Below the pieces are notes generated by a model. It did no database searches and had not been told where the DNA came from. It worked only from the letters and a program-made list of their open reading frames with translations. The position numbers were made by a program, and so were the translations under genes. Positions 17,584 to 25,695 of a stretch of 33,644 nucleotides of DNA are shown here, piece by piece. The stretch's first letter is position 1; each line of letters starts with the position of its first letter. Source of the stretch: Planctomycetota bacterium (GTDB lineage Bacteria > Planctomycetota > Phycisphaerae > WQYP01); assembly GCA_021800165.1 (NCBI GenBank), contig JAJYZF010000043.1:1-33644 (forward strand), in the 5' to 3' direction.

Positions 17584-17610
17584 AAATATGCCCACAAAAA
17601 TAGCATATTT
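17584..17610. promoter_or_regulatory. perfect inverted repeat upstream of the propeller gene
   Basis: AAATATGC and GCATATTT (8-bp arms, 11-bp spacer) lie about 60 bp before the start at 17525, in a clearly AT-rich part of an otherwise GC-rich region. This fits a regulator binding site overlapping a promoter. Confidence 0.4.
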
Positions 17611-17625
17611 TCATCCACAACCGAT

Positions 17626-17964
17626 GACCAAGTTTATCAGAGTTAATAACCTGGGTCAAATGCCAAATCCACAACCTAATGAATCATATTAAATTTATTC
17701 TACTCTCTTTGCGCTCCTCTCATTTCATTCCGCCATCGCCCCCGCCCCCTTCACCATGCTTGGCCCGCTAAGCCAAACCACTTGCGCCATGCACTGCGGT
17801 CACCCACGCCCGATCGCCGCGGACATAACAAAACGGCCGCCACGCCACCAAAAGGTAGCCTCTTCCAACACGCAAATCCCGTGGCACCACCGTGCCAAAT
17901 GGGCCAATCCCAAAAAACTCAAGGCGATCTGACGGGTACAAAAACAAGGGCCGTATCAGGGCGG
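17626..17964. other. intergenic region without a visible gene
   Basis: About 340 bp between two minus-strand secreted protein genes. The left part is AT-rich and probably contains the promoter of the propeller gene; the right part is CA-rich. I see no conserved open frame, RNA gene or clear terminator in it. Confidence 0.5.
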
Positions 17965-19812
17965 CTACGGCCGGTGCGGCTTTTCGCTCTGCAAGCCATA
18001 AACATTTAAGGCGTTGCTCGTGCCCACATACACACGGCCACCGGCCACCATGGGCGTATTGAAACGCACCAGCCAGCCCGTCAGAGCGCGGCCTGTGCCC
18101 ACCGCACTGTTGAAAAGCAAATCATGAAGATTGGCGGCCTTGAAGGCCACCAGACTGTTCTTACCTCGATTCAAGGTCCAGAGAATGGCGTCGTGGGCGC
18201 CGTTACTGGATATTTCCGGGGTCGAGCCTGGATAGCCGTACCGGCCATAGCTATGCAAAGAGGTGCTGGCGGGATGAGCTTTGATGTGTGCATGTGCAAT
18301 GACAAAAGCCTTGGCCGCATCACCCACCCCTACGTAGAAAATAACGCCGCCATGGGCCTTTCCACCCGTGTAAAACGCGGCCGTACTGAAAGCCCCGCCC
18401 GTAGCCGAATTGATTTGTTCAACCACATCATTAAAGCCGGACCGCCCATCACCCGCCGCATCACCGTGGTACCCGCCCATGTTGTTCCGGTCCAGCAGGT
18501 AGATGATGCCCTGCTTATCGTTGATCACGACCAGCCTTGGGTGCTGGGGGCTGCCCACGGATTCGGGCAACAACACCGGGCTGCTCGACCCAAGATCGCG
18601 ATCCGTATTGTTGAGAACCTCTTCATCCCTGGGAGTGAAATAATCGCTTACATGCAGGCCAAATCCATTGGGATTATCCCGATGCTGGCGAAGGTCCGAG
18701 TCTGGAGAAAGCTTGACGACCGAATCTCCATAATCACCGCCGACGGGTACCCGCAAATCAGGCCCATCGGTGCTCAGGCGACCGCGGTACGGGGCCGGGA
18801 TCAACTTCGTGTCAAAAGTTCCATTTCCGGTTTCGACATACAAATTGCCGTGCTTATCCACGGCAATAGCACCCGCACCCTGCCAGATACCGCCTGCCCC
18901 ATCACTGAACCGGGTGCTGCCTGTGCCGTGCCCGGTGGGTACCGCACACCATTGCGCCGTACAATCCAGCGTATCGGCGGCATTTCGGATGGCATTGTAT
19001 CCCACGACCCAGCCGTTGTACGGGCCGTGATCGCCGGGGTCCGCCCAAGCCATGTAAACCGTGTGATTCACAGGATCAAAGGTTAAACAGCGACACGTCA
19101 AATCGCAGGCATCGAATACCGTTTTTCCGCCCCCGCGCCGCCTTACCGCCGGCCCGCTGATGTAATGGGCGTTGCCCAAACCTTCCGCGATGTTGGCGAT
19201 GGCGTAGCGCTGGCCGTTGTAAATTTTTATTGCCGCCAGAAGATGAATCCAGTGTAAAACGCCGCCCGTGCCGGGACCGCGCTCACTTTCTTCGCATTGC
19301 ACATACAGCACGTTATTCGCCGGATCGATCGCCGGCGTATCTTCCAGTGGAAAACGGTTGTAGCCGCTCCAGGGATTGCCGTCGGCCGCCTTGACGATAT
19401 CCGCACGGTTGTGAAATTTTGTCAGCAGACTGGCCTTCCACAAAACCGTGCCGGTATCCGCATTGATCGCCCAAACGCTGTCATTGTTCAACGCCACAAA
19501 CACGACATTCTGCACCCCCTGATGCCGCCCCGTCGTTATGTTGACGTTGGACTCAAACAGCGGCTGACCGGATTCGGCACCGGCCAGATGAACAGTGAAG
19601 AGTTTGCCGAAACGCGCGGACGCGACGTTCCGCGGCGTTAATATCTTTTCTTGCGCATTAAGACCATTATTGAAGCCGTCATTGTGGTACGTTAACACAT
19701 TGCCGGAAACGTCATGGCCCACCGCTGCGGCAACGCGCGACACCGCGCCCAACCCCACGCCTATGCCGACGGCCACCATAGCCACTGAAAATAACCGAAG
19801 ACCTGGTCTCAA
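17965..19812 (-). CDS. secreted PQQ-like beta-propeller protein
   Basis: A 615-residue protein. AAAGGAG at 19819-19825 lies 6 bp before a TTG at 19812; this start gives a signal peptide (LRLFSVAMVAVGIGVGLGAVSRVAA) and removes an overlap with the rhodanese gene. PQQ-type blades are visible: NVVFVALNNDSVWAINADTGTVLW, then IAVDKHGNLYVETGNG, VVINDKQGIIYLLDRNN, and near the end MVAGGRVYVGTSNALNVYG. These repeats resemble the PQQ-like families used in quinoprotein dehydrogenases and BamB, but no PQQ ligand set can be assigned by eye, so an enzymatic role is not shown. It lies 16 bp after the rhodanese stop. Confidence 0.8.
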   Translation of the reverse strand: MRPGLRLFSVAMVAVGIGVGLGAVSRVAAAVGHDVSGNVLTYHNDGFNNGLNAQEKILTPRNVASARFGKLFTVHLAGAESGQPLFESNVNITTGRHQGVQNVVFVALNNDSVWAINADTGTVLWKASLLTKFHNRADIVKAADGNPWSGYNRFPLEDTPAIDPANNVLYVQCEESERGPGTGGVLHWIHLLAAIKIYNGQRYAIANIAEGLGNAHYISGPAVRRRGGGKTVFDACDLTCRCLTFDPVNHTVYMAWADPGDHGPYNGWVVGYNAIRNAADTLDCTAQWCAVPTGHGTGSTRFSDGAGGIWQGAGAIAVDKHGNLYVETGNGTFDTKLIPAPYRGRLSTDGPDLRVPVGGDYGDSVVKLSPDSDLRQHRDNPNGFGLHVSDYFTPRDEEVLNNTDRDLGSSSPVLLPESVGSPQHPRLVVINDKQGIIYLLDRNNMGGYHGDAAGDGRSGFNDVVEQINSATGGAFSTAAFYTGGKAHGGVIFYVGVGDAAKAFVIAHAHIKAHPASTSLHSYGRYGYPGSTPEISSNGAHDAILWTLNRGKNSLVAFKAANLHDLLFNSAVGTGRALTGWLVRFNTPMVAGGRVYVGTSNALNVYGLQSEKPHRP

Positions 19813-19828
19813 GGGATACTCCTTTATG

Positions 19829-20194
19829 TCAATGGTACCGCGGCACCGTTGCATCAACCGTTAGACTCCAGGCATCAATGCCGCCGGCCATGGAATGCAC
19901 ATGCTTGAATCCCAACTCCCGCAGCAGGGCAGTCGCCCGCAGCGAACGCACGCCATGATGGCAGTGAATAACCAGACGCTTATGGCGATGGTCATTCAAT
20001 TCATGCACGCGCTGGGGCAATTGCTGCAAGGGAATAAGAACCGCCTTTTCCAGCCGGGCGATGTCCCATTCTTCCGGTCGGCGCACGTCCAGAATAAAAA
20101 TATCCTCGCCCTGCTTTAACCATTGTCGCACCTGCTCGGGAGTTACCTCCCAATCCGGATTATGGGTCAATGTTTTGGGAGGTTGCTCCGTCAT
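19829..20194 (-). CDS. single-domain rhodanese-like sulfurtransferase
   Basis: A 121-residue protein with the rhodanese fold: ILDVRRPEEWDIARLEKAVLIP near the start, then the active-site loop VIHCHHGVRS with Cys78 as the persulfide-forming residue, and HSMAGGIDAWS near the end. It would pass sulfur from one carrier to another in the cytoplasm. ATG 20194 is preferred to a TTG two codons earlier. The gene is divergent from a JAMM peptidase gene, and that pairing is known in sulfur-carrier systems for cysteine or cofactor synthesis. The carrier and E1-like partners are not in the window. Confidence 0.9.
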   Translation of the reverse strand: MTEQPPKTLTHNPDWEVTPEQVRQWLKQGEDIFILDVRRPEEWDIARLEKAVLIPLQQLPQRVHELNDHRHKRLVIHCHHGVRSLRATALLRELGFKHVHSMAGGIDAWSLTVDATVPRYH

Positions 20195-20312
20195 GGTCAA
20201 AAAATCCCGCTCATAAAAGTCAGCATAAATTGTGTCTGGCGACTACAATAATCGCACGGCCACCAACGGCAATTATTTTACCGGCTGCCTGGCCCGAGTG
20301 GAAGTAAACGCC

Positions 20313-20768
20313 ATGATACACCATAACCTCTCGCTTACCATACCCCTGGAGGTTCAAACGCAAATCTCGGCCCATGCCCGCGCCCAATACCCACGCGAAT
20401 GTTGTGGCTTACTTTTGGGCAGCCCCGCCCGCCTCAACGGCAACATCTTAGAGGTAGAGCGAAGCCTTGCCGCAACCAACCATGCCGCCGCCGCGGACCA
20501 GCGGTTTGCCTACGCCATCGACAGCCGATTTTGGCTGCAACAGGACCGGCTCGCAGCGGCCGCCGGATTGGAAATCCTGGGAATCTATCACAGCCACCCC
20601 GATCATCCCGCCGTGCCCAGCGCCACGGACCTTCGATTGGCCTGGCCGGTATACGTGTATCTGATTGTATCCGTTGCCCCAGTCGGCCCCACCGCCCTGC
20701 GCGGCTGGATCCTCAACCCGGCGGCAAATCAGTTTGTCGAGGTTGCCGTGCGCACGCCTCATCCATAA
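20313..20768 (+). CDS. JAMM/MPN metalloprotease (Mec-like)
   Basis: A 151-residue JAB1/MPN zinc peptidase. GGAAG lies 8 bp before ATG 20313. The catalytic set is complete: Glu29 in PRECCGLLLG, then His93 and His95 in IYHSHPDHP with Ser103 and Asp106 in VPSATD, matching the E...H-x-H-x10-D motif. Bacterial single-domain forms remove residues from the C-terminus of ubiquitin-like sulfur carriers, for example Mec+ acting on CysO-cysteine. The divergent rhodanese fits such a role. It ends just before a MITE-like element. Confidence 0.9.
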   Translation: MIHHNLSLTIPLEVQTQISAHARAQYPRECCGLLLGSPARLNGNILEVERSLAATNHAAAADQRFAYAIDSRFWLQQDRLAAAAGLEILGIYHSHPDHPAVPSATDLRLAWPVYVYLIVSVAPVGPTALRGWILNPAANQFVEVAVRTPHP

Positions 20769-20772
20769 AGGA

Positions 20773-20843
20773 CCGGGCAAAATTAAATTCGTGTTTTACA
20801 GTGCTGGAGCTTTGTCTGAAATCTTGAAGTTATTTTCGCCCGG
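20773..20843. mobile_element. short MITE-like element, copy 1
   Basis: Imperfect terminal inverted repeats (ccgggcaaaattaa at the left, ttattttcgcccgg at the right) enclose a 71-bp segment. Its core AAATTCGTGTTTTAC plus about 28 further bases recurs at 23448-23489. It lies 5 bp after the JAMM gene and 80 bp after the end of the DUF4159 gene. Its stem could also serve as a transcription terminator. Confidence 0.5.
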
Positions 20844-20923
20844 CTCCCAAACCTCCCCACCGCATTGCCGCCTGCAAACCTGGACCATCCTGACCCAGGA
20901 CGCCTTTTATCCTTTGGCCACAT

Positions 20924-23365
20924 TCAATGCAAAATGATCTTCGGCGGCACGGATGGCCCAGACCCACCGCCCGTCTGGCCCGGCATACCGTGCCCCGTAT
21001 GGCCGCCATGCACCGGCTCTTGGGAGGAAATGTTTTGCCGCACAGGATGACGGACGTTTCTTTCCACCGCGTATAAAATGATATTCGCCGCCAATGTCTG
21101 CGCGGATTTTGGCTCGTAACCATCAATGCCCCACGTATGCAAGCCCAACAGCCCACCGGTAATATCCTGGGGTGAAAAAATAATGACCCAGCGCCCGTGC
21201 CGCCGAATGCCCAGCAGTTGCGGTTGCAGGCTGTAACCGTGCCGACTGATAAATGCCCGGCGATATTTCACCACGGTGGCGACCTTGGAATCCGGCATGG
21301 TGCCGGCATAAATGGCGCTGCTAAGGTTAATCGGCACCAGTGACTTGGTCGGATAAATATCCACCACCATTCTTCTAAAAGAACGCCGAAACGCCCGGCT
21401 GCCGCCGGCCGCATCCGCAAACAGCGTGCCTCCATGACTCAAAAACAGATGCAACTTGGTCTCTTGCCGCCAGGGTACGTGAAACGCCCCCGTCCCCGTC
21501 AAATGAGCCAAGGGAGTGGCCCGTGCGTTCAATTCATCAATCGTTTCTTTTTTGAGAATCAACGTGGTGCGATTCTCTACCGCCATGATCTGGGCCAGAC
21601 GCGGCCATGCCGCCGGTTCCGGATTCCAATTTCCGCCAATCTTCAACATCGCCATCCGCACCCGGCGCACGCTAACACCCTTGGTCGCCGGCAAACGCAA
21701 AGGATGCAGCCGGCCCGTCAAACGGTGCTTGCCGGTCGCATAAAAATAGACGTTGGCCGCCAGATTAAAAGCCACGGCCTGACTCGTCGATAAGTTGCTT
21801 TGCCAGGCCGCACTCACATCCCCGGGCGAATGAATCCACAGATACCGCACGCCGTTGGAAAGGCCCCACAGCGGAACATCCGCCGGAATTTGAAACTGCA
21901 CATGGCGCAGTGCCGCCGTCGCACCGACCGGAGTCATCGCGTAGCGCCCCCGGACAACCTCCGCGGCAATGCGCTTCACCGCATCGGTGAAGGCGGTGCC
22001 ATGGCCGGTGGCCACGGAAAATATCAGCCCTCCATGTTCCACAAAATAGCGCAGCCGCCGGATATCGCCGGCAGTAAAATGCAAAGCGGACTCCCCGGTT
22101 ATCAGCAAAACCGGCGCGGTAAGCCAATGCTTCGGATTCGATCGCACATTGACGATGCTCCAGTTCAGCGGTTGTTCAAACTGCGCGGCCAGCCACTCGG
22201 TGACATTCGCGTCGTCCCGGGCCCGCGCATTCCAATTCCCGGGATAATCCAACTTTTCAAACACCACCGGGTTGAGTCCGCGCGTCAAAAACAGCAGTGC
22301 ATAAGCCGTGGCGACACTGCTGGCCCGGCCGCCCAGACTCCGATGTACACCCAGCACGTAGCCATCCCAGCCGCCCGTCTTCGGGTTCTGCGTTTTGAGT
22401 ATTTCCTGGGCACCCTGCCGGTACCAGTCTACGGGGCCGATGCGCTTAATACCCCCGGCCAACCCGACCCGTTCCACTCCGTAGAGATAATACATGTTGG
22501 AATTGGTCTGGATATTCTTGGCCAGCCAGGTGATGCCCGCCTCTATATTTTTGTCCACATGCGCATGACGATGCACGGCACTGTGCAGATATTGATCCAC
22601 CACGTACAAGCTGGTAAGGCCGGCCGCGGTCATCGCCCTGGTCGAGGGTTGATGGCTCATATAAGACCAGCCGCCGTCCGGATTCTGGCAACTTCGCCAG
22701 TGCTTCTGGGCTCGGACCCAGTAAAGTCTTGGTATCTGCATCCCGGAAAGCTGGGCCTGCCACACGCCTAACAAACCGTATTGGCTGTTGGAATTATCCC
22801 ATGGGGTGCTGCTCGGGTGCCGGTGTATGCCGTAATGGTAGGCCCCGTCAGGACGCTGGGTTTCCAGTAAATCCCGCGTGGCCCGGGCCAACGCCACCTG
22901 CGATGCAAGCGAATTGCCCGGAGAAACCGTCAAAGCACTGATCTGCAAAGAAGCTACGTAGGTGCGTTTGGGTTTAATTTTTTCCAGCCAATGCAGCGCC
23001 GGCGCTATGCGCTTGGCGTCACGCTGCAGTTGTGGGTTGCCCGTCGTCTGCCCGACCTCCAACAAAGCGTACAGGGCCAGTGCCGTCTGCCCGCCCCAGT
23101 AGACGTTATCCGGCGAATCAATTTCCCAGAATTTCTTTGGCTTCTCCCGGGCCAGCAAATAAGCCACGCCACGGTTGATGCTTTGCAGAATCGCCGGCCT
23201 TGTGACTACCGATAACTTGACTGCCGCCGGCTTTGCCGCCCGGGCTGACGAAGCCGCCGCCAGCACCGCCGCCAACGCCACCGCCGCCGCGCGACGATAG
23301 TTCGTTGCCTCCCCTGGCTGCCCACTCCGCGTCACACCTGAAATAATGCCTGTCGGCTGCACCAT
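20924..23365 (-). CDS. secreted alpha/alpha-toroid protein with tandem DUF4159 domains
   Basis: An 813-residue protein with a signal-like segment (RRAAAVALAAVLAAASSARA, residues 24-43). Residues about 55-385 form prenyltransferase/terpene-cyclase-type toroid repeats: GGQTALALYALLEVG, SNSQYGLLGVWQAQ, NPDGGWSYM, KTGGWDGYVLG. A DUF4159 domain follows (APVLLITGESALHFTAGDI then YFVEHGGLIFSVATG), and a second lies at about 650-790 (LFLSHGGTLFADAAGG, TWGIDGYEPKSAQTLAANII). DUF4159 has a glutamine-amidotransferase-like fold of unknown function. A His/Gly-rich tail ends the protein. Such proteins are common in planctomycetes. The start at 23365 has no clear ribosome binding site. Confidence 0.85.
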   Translation of the reverse strand: MVQPTGIISGVTRSGQPGEATNYRRAAAVALAAVLAAASSARAAKPAAVKLSVVTRPAILQSINRGVAYLLAREKPKKFWEIDSPDNVYWGGQTALALYALLEVGQTTGNPQLQRDAKRIAPALHWLEKIKPKRTYVASLQISALTVSPGNSLASQVALARATRDLLETQRPDGAYHYGIHRHPSSTPWDNSNSQYGLLGVWQAQLSGMQIPRLYWVRAQKHWRSCQNPDGGWSYMSHQPSTRAMTAAGLTSLYVVDQYLHSAVHRHAHVDKNIEAGITWLAKNIQTNSNMYYLYGVERVGLAGGIKRIGPVDWYRQGAQEILKTQNPKTGGWDGYVLGVHRSLGGRASSVATAYALLFLTRGLNPVVFEKLDYPGNWNARARDDANVTEWLAAQFEQPLNWSIVNVRSNPKHWLTAPVLLITGESALHFTAGDIRRLRYFVEHGGLIFSVATGHGTAFTDAVKRIAAEVVRGRYAMTPVGATAALRHVQFQIPADVPLWGLSNGVRYLWIHSPGDVSAAWQSNLSTSQAVAFNLAANVYFYATGKHRLTGRLHPLRLPATKGVSVRRVRMAMLKIGGNWNPEPAAWPRLAQIMAVENRTTLILKKETIDELNARATPLAHLTGTGAFHVPWRQETKLHLFLSHGGTLFADAAGGSRAFRRSFRRMVVDIYPTKSLVPINLSSAIYAGTMPDSKVATVVKYRRAFISRHGYSLQPQLLGIRRHGRWVIIFSPQDITGGLLGLHTWGIDGYEPKSAQTLAANIILYAVERNVRHPVRQNISSQEPVHGGHTGHGMPGQTGGGSGPSVPPKIILH

Positions 23366-23440
23366 ACCGACGATATTATCGACATTTAAGGTCCATTACC
23401 ATTGCCCCATCGCCAAAATCCGCCCGGTATAGGGGCCGCG

Positions 23441-23602
23441 CAGAAATAAATTCGTGTTTTACGGCGCTGCAGCTTGGCCTGAAGTTTTGTTACCGCTGGC
23501 CAGACGCGACGGGCGCGCCTACCCCACCGGTGCGTGTGTAAGGAGCAACTGGAGCCGCCAGCGGCCAAAAGAACCAGCCCGAAAGTGTGAAGTTATTTTG
23601 CC
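23441..23602. mobile_element. MITE-like element, copy 2, with internal insert
   Basis: This copy shares about 43 bp with 20784-20826 (AAATTCGTGTTTTAC onward) and also the right end (GAAGTTATTTT at 23589-23599). About 100 bp of unrelated GC-rich sequence lies between the two parts, so copy 2 is longer. The terminal pair AAATAAATTC / GAAGTTATTT is still complementary with one mismatch. It lies between the TrmB and DUF4159 genes. Confidence 0.45.
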
Positions 23603-23609
23603 AGATCCC

Positions 23610-24302
23610 TTACCCCGTCTTTTGCGCAGGAACGTCCTTCACAACCTTCTGTCGGCCTGCGGCAGATGTTTCCTCAACGGCTCCTTTTTGCGCCGCAATC
23701 ACGTAAAAACAGCGACCTTCCAGAGCATATTTCTTCTCAAAATTCGTGCCTACCATGCCGCCGTCCCGTTGCGGCAACGGAGATTCAAACGGTATCTCCG
23801 CCAAAGCACTTTGGCCGGCAAAAACGGCCTTGATCCACTCAAAATAATCGGCGTGATCCGTCACCACCCGCACTTGGCCGCCCGGGGCCAGAATTCGGTG
23901 CGCCTCGTTGAGGAATTCCGGCTGAATCAATCGTCGCTTGTGATGGCGACTTTTCGGCCATGGATCCGGAAAATACACGTGTACCCCCGCCACCGCATTC
24001 TCCTCCACATGGCACCGTATCCACCAGAGGGCCTCGGCATGAACCATCCGCGCATTAGCCAGACCGTGGCGACGCAAACGATCGGCGGCAAAATCGCAAT
24101 AGGCTTTGGCCCATTCCATCCCGATGTAATTGTGCTGCGGACATTGCTCGGCCGCTGCTAAAATAAAAGTTCCTTTGCCGGAACCAATTTCCAGCTCGAC
24201 GGGATGATTATTGCCGAATATATCAGTCCATGAAATTTTTCCCGCGGCATCCGCCACAGTCAAAAGATTGGGAGCGGGATCCAGGTTCGCGCGTAAAGCC
24301 AT
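23610..24302 (-). CDS. trmB: tRNA (guanine-N7-)-methyltransferase
   Basis: A 230-residue enzyme that methylates G46 in the variable loop of tRNAs using SAM. The SAM site is VELEIGSGKGTF (35-46), followed by YIGMEWAKAYCDFAADRL. The TrmB signature FPDPWPKSRHHKRRL begins near residue 111, and LAPGGQVRVVTDHADYFEW follows. I chose ATG 24302 because it gives the usual family length; the frame stays open upstream to a TTG at 24419, so a longer N-terminus is possible. The last ~15 residues are charged and variable. Confidence 0.92.
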   Translation of the reverse strand: MALRANLDPAPNLLTVADAAGKISWTDIFGNNHPVELEIGSGKGTFILAAAEQCPQHNYIGMEWAKAYCDFAADRLRRHGLANARMVHAEALWWIRCHVEENAVAGVHVYFPDPWPKSRHHKRRLIQPEFLNEAHRILAPGGQVRVVTDHADYFEWIKAVFAGQSALAEIPFESPLPQRDGGMVGTNFEKKYALEGRCFYVIAAQKGAVEETSAAGRQKVVKDVPAQKTG

Positions 24303-24449
24303 GTTGACCAGCCCAGCCGTTGTCCAAATCACCCAACGAAAAAAGCCGCCACAGGGCTGCCGAGTGGGGCGCGGCAGCTTGCGTGTGGGCAAAAGTGGGA
24401 TCCCACACGGTGGCGGCAAGGATCGTATTGCGCGTGCGTCGCGGTGGGC

Positions 24450-24659
24450 CTAGAAATTCATCCGTGAAACCGTGCCGACCACAGTCATCCTGAATCGACC
24501 GAAGCGCTGCTCTATATCAGCTTTCCCCAAGCTCTTCATCGCCCCTTTTCGCACAATGATCGCGCGGCATTTATTCAGGCACCAGCCATCGTCAATACCT
24601 CTCGCGACCACCCTTCGGGCGATCAGACCCAAGCATGTCCAACATGTTGAATCTACCAT
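24450..24659 (-). CDS. short hypothetical open frame, doubtful
   Basis: A 69-codon frame upstream of trmB on the same strand. The translation has a plausible basic, helical middle (NKCRAIIVRKGAMKSLGKADIEQRFGRF) but no family match that I recognise and no clear ribosome binding site. It could be the decayed 3' end of an older gene. Confidence 0.2.
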   Translation of the reverse strand: MVDSTCWTCLGLIARRVVARGIDDGWCLNKCRAIIVRKGAMKSLGKADIEQRFGRFRMTVVGTVSRMNF

Positions 24660-24854
24660 TATTCTAGGCCGCAGTTGGCCGTAGTCAAGAAATAGTGAAA
24701 ATTGCCATTAAAATCGCACAGTTTTTTACTTTTCCCACAGATATCTGCAATCTTCCGCGGTGCCGTTGGAGTACGTCCCTGCGCCGTGCCCGCCCCCAAG
24801 CCGCGGTCCAAGGTGGCTTTCTACCGTCAATATGCTACATTAACGCCTATCTAT

Positions 24855-24929
24855 CGGGGCGTAGCTCAGCTTGGCTAGAGCACCTGGTTTGGGACCAGGG
24901 GGTCGCAGGTTCAAATCCTGTCGCCCCGA
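24855..24929 (+). tRNA. tRNA-Pro (anticodon TGG)
   Basis: A complete 75-base cloverleaf. The acceptor stem CGGGGCG pairs with CGCCCCG, the D arm is GCTC...GAGC, and the anticodon stem CCTGG/CCAGG holds loop TTTGGGA with TGG at the anticodon. The T arm GCAGG-TTCAAAT-CCTGT is standard. The discriminator is A and CCA is not encoded. Its 3' end is the left boundary of a series of repeats that reappear over the next 6.4 kb. Confidence 0.97.
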
Positions 24930-24933
24930 TTTT
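24916..24933 (+). repeat. att-like site at tRNA-Pro 3' end (left)
   Basis: The 18 bases TCCTGTCGCCCCGATTTT at the end of the tRNA gene recur with one mismatch at 31250-31267, and a weaker version lies at 26297-26314. A duplicated tRNA 3' end is the usual mark of integration by a site-specific recombinase. Confidence 0.6.
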
Positions 24934-25040
24934 TTTGCCATCAGGCAAAAAAATAGAGCAGGTGAATTTGGAACAGTGGATCAGGAGAGCAAATAAGGAT
25001 GAGACAAATGAACGGCTGCCGCCGGAGTGGAGAATTCCAC
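24930..25040 (+). repeat. island repeat copy A (hairpin plus 'tagagcagg' segment)
   Basis: It begins with a perfect 10-bp hairpin (TTTTTTTGCC-ATCA-GGCAAAAAAA), continues with ATAGAGCAGG, and includes an AACGGCTGCCGCCGGAG stretch shared with copies B and D. It ends shortly before a four-helix-bundle pseudogene. The stem sequence differs from copy D but stays paired. Confidence 0.65.
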
Positions 25041-25090
25041 CTGCGGTCACCTGTTCACCTGATCGAATCGAATAAAGGGAGAACATCGCC

Positions 25091-25453
25091 TTGGCATTCA
25101 TGTTTGAAAAGCTTGATGTTTATTAAAAGTCCATTGACCTTGCCGAGCGGGTCCTCGTTGCGACCTCCGAATTCCCACGCGGGTTTTATTTTCTGTCCGA
25201 TCAATTAAACCGGGCATGCGTTTCCATCGCCACGAATCTGGCCGAAGGAAATGGACGGTTCACCATTCCGGACCGGCGAAACTTTTTCATGATCGTCAGA
25301 GGCTCGGTTCAGGAGCGCGTGGCACGGGCGAAAATTGCCCTCCGCTGTAAACTCATACCATTGGAAGCCCATCGCCAACTCCGATCCGCCCTTGAAGAAA
25401 TTTCCAAAATGCGCTCCGGCCTGATCAACGGCTTGGAACATCGAAAAGCATAA
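25091..25453 (+). pseudogene. four-helix-bundle (S23/IVP-like) gene with one nonsense codon
   Basis: Read through from TTG 25091 this frame gives about 120 residues of the four-helix-bundle family related to 23S rRNA intervening-sequence proteins: FEKLDVY, SIDLAERVLVATSEFPRG, LSDQLNRACVSIATNLAEGN, DRRNFFMIVRGSVQERV and LEEISKMRSGLINGLEHRKA. Only one lesion is visible: codon 11 is TAA where the sister copies have CAG for Gln (YQK). The start is TTG where the copy at 31412 has ATG. The rest is intact, so the loss is recent or the protein starts downstream. It is followed by the leader box of the nuclease gene. Confidence 0.8.
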
Positions 25454-25587
25454 AGCAAATTTTCCGCCGGGCCATCCGCGCAATCGCCGCAGCATACGTG
25501 GCCATCGCCCTGTTCGGCTGGCGATCGATCCACTGCTCAATCGGTAGCCTGTTCATACGCCGGTATCATAACCGCCACGGCGCGGGT

Positions 25588-25651
25588 GATTAACTCTCAT
25601 CCCCCGCATCCCCTTTTCTCTCTTTCCCTCCGGATTGCCAGGCGATACAAT
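25588..25651 (+). promoter_or_regulatory. payload leader box E1 and promoter
   Basis: The 19 bases GATTAACTCTCATCCCCCG (25588-25606) are identical to 30041-30059 and 16 of 19 match at 27799-27817. TACAAT at 25646-25651 could be the -10, with TTTCCC 17 bp upstream as a weak -35. The box ends 89 bp before the nuclease start codon. Confidence 0.5.
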
Positions 25652-25695
25652 GATCTTAGCTTTGAACCGGATATTAACTTTATTCGGGGACTGGT

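Noticed and set aside
24930-24953. Hairpin after tRNA-Pro as a standard intrinsic terminator
   Set aside because: The stem is not followed by a T-run on the plus strand; the T-run is in its left arm, so only a weak terminator role is possible.
25091-25453. Reassigned TAA codon in the first four-helix copy
   Set aside because: All other genes in the window use TAA, TAG and TGA as normal stops, and the sister copies have Gln at this position, so a simple nonsense mutation is the better explanation.
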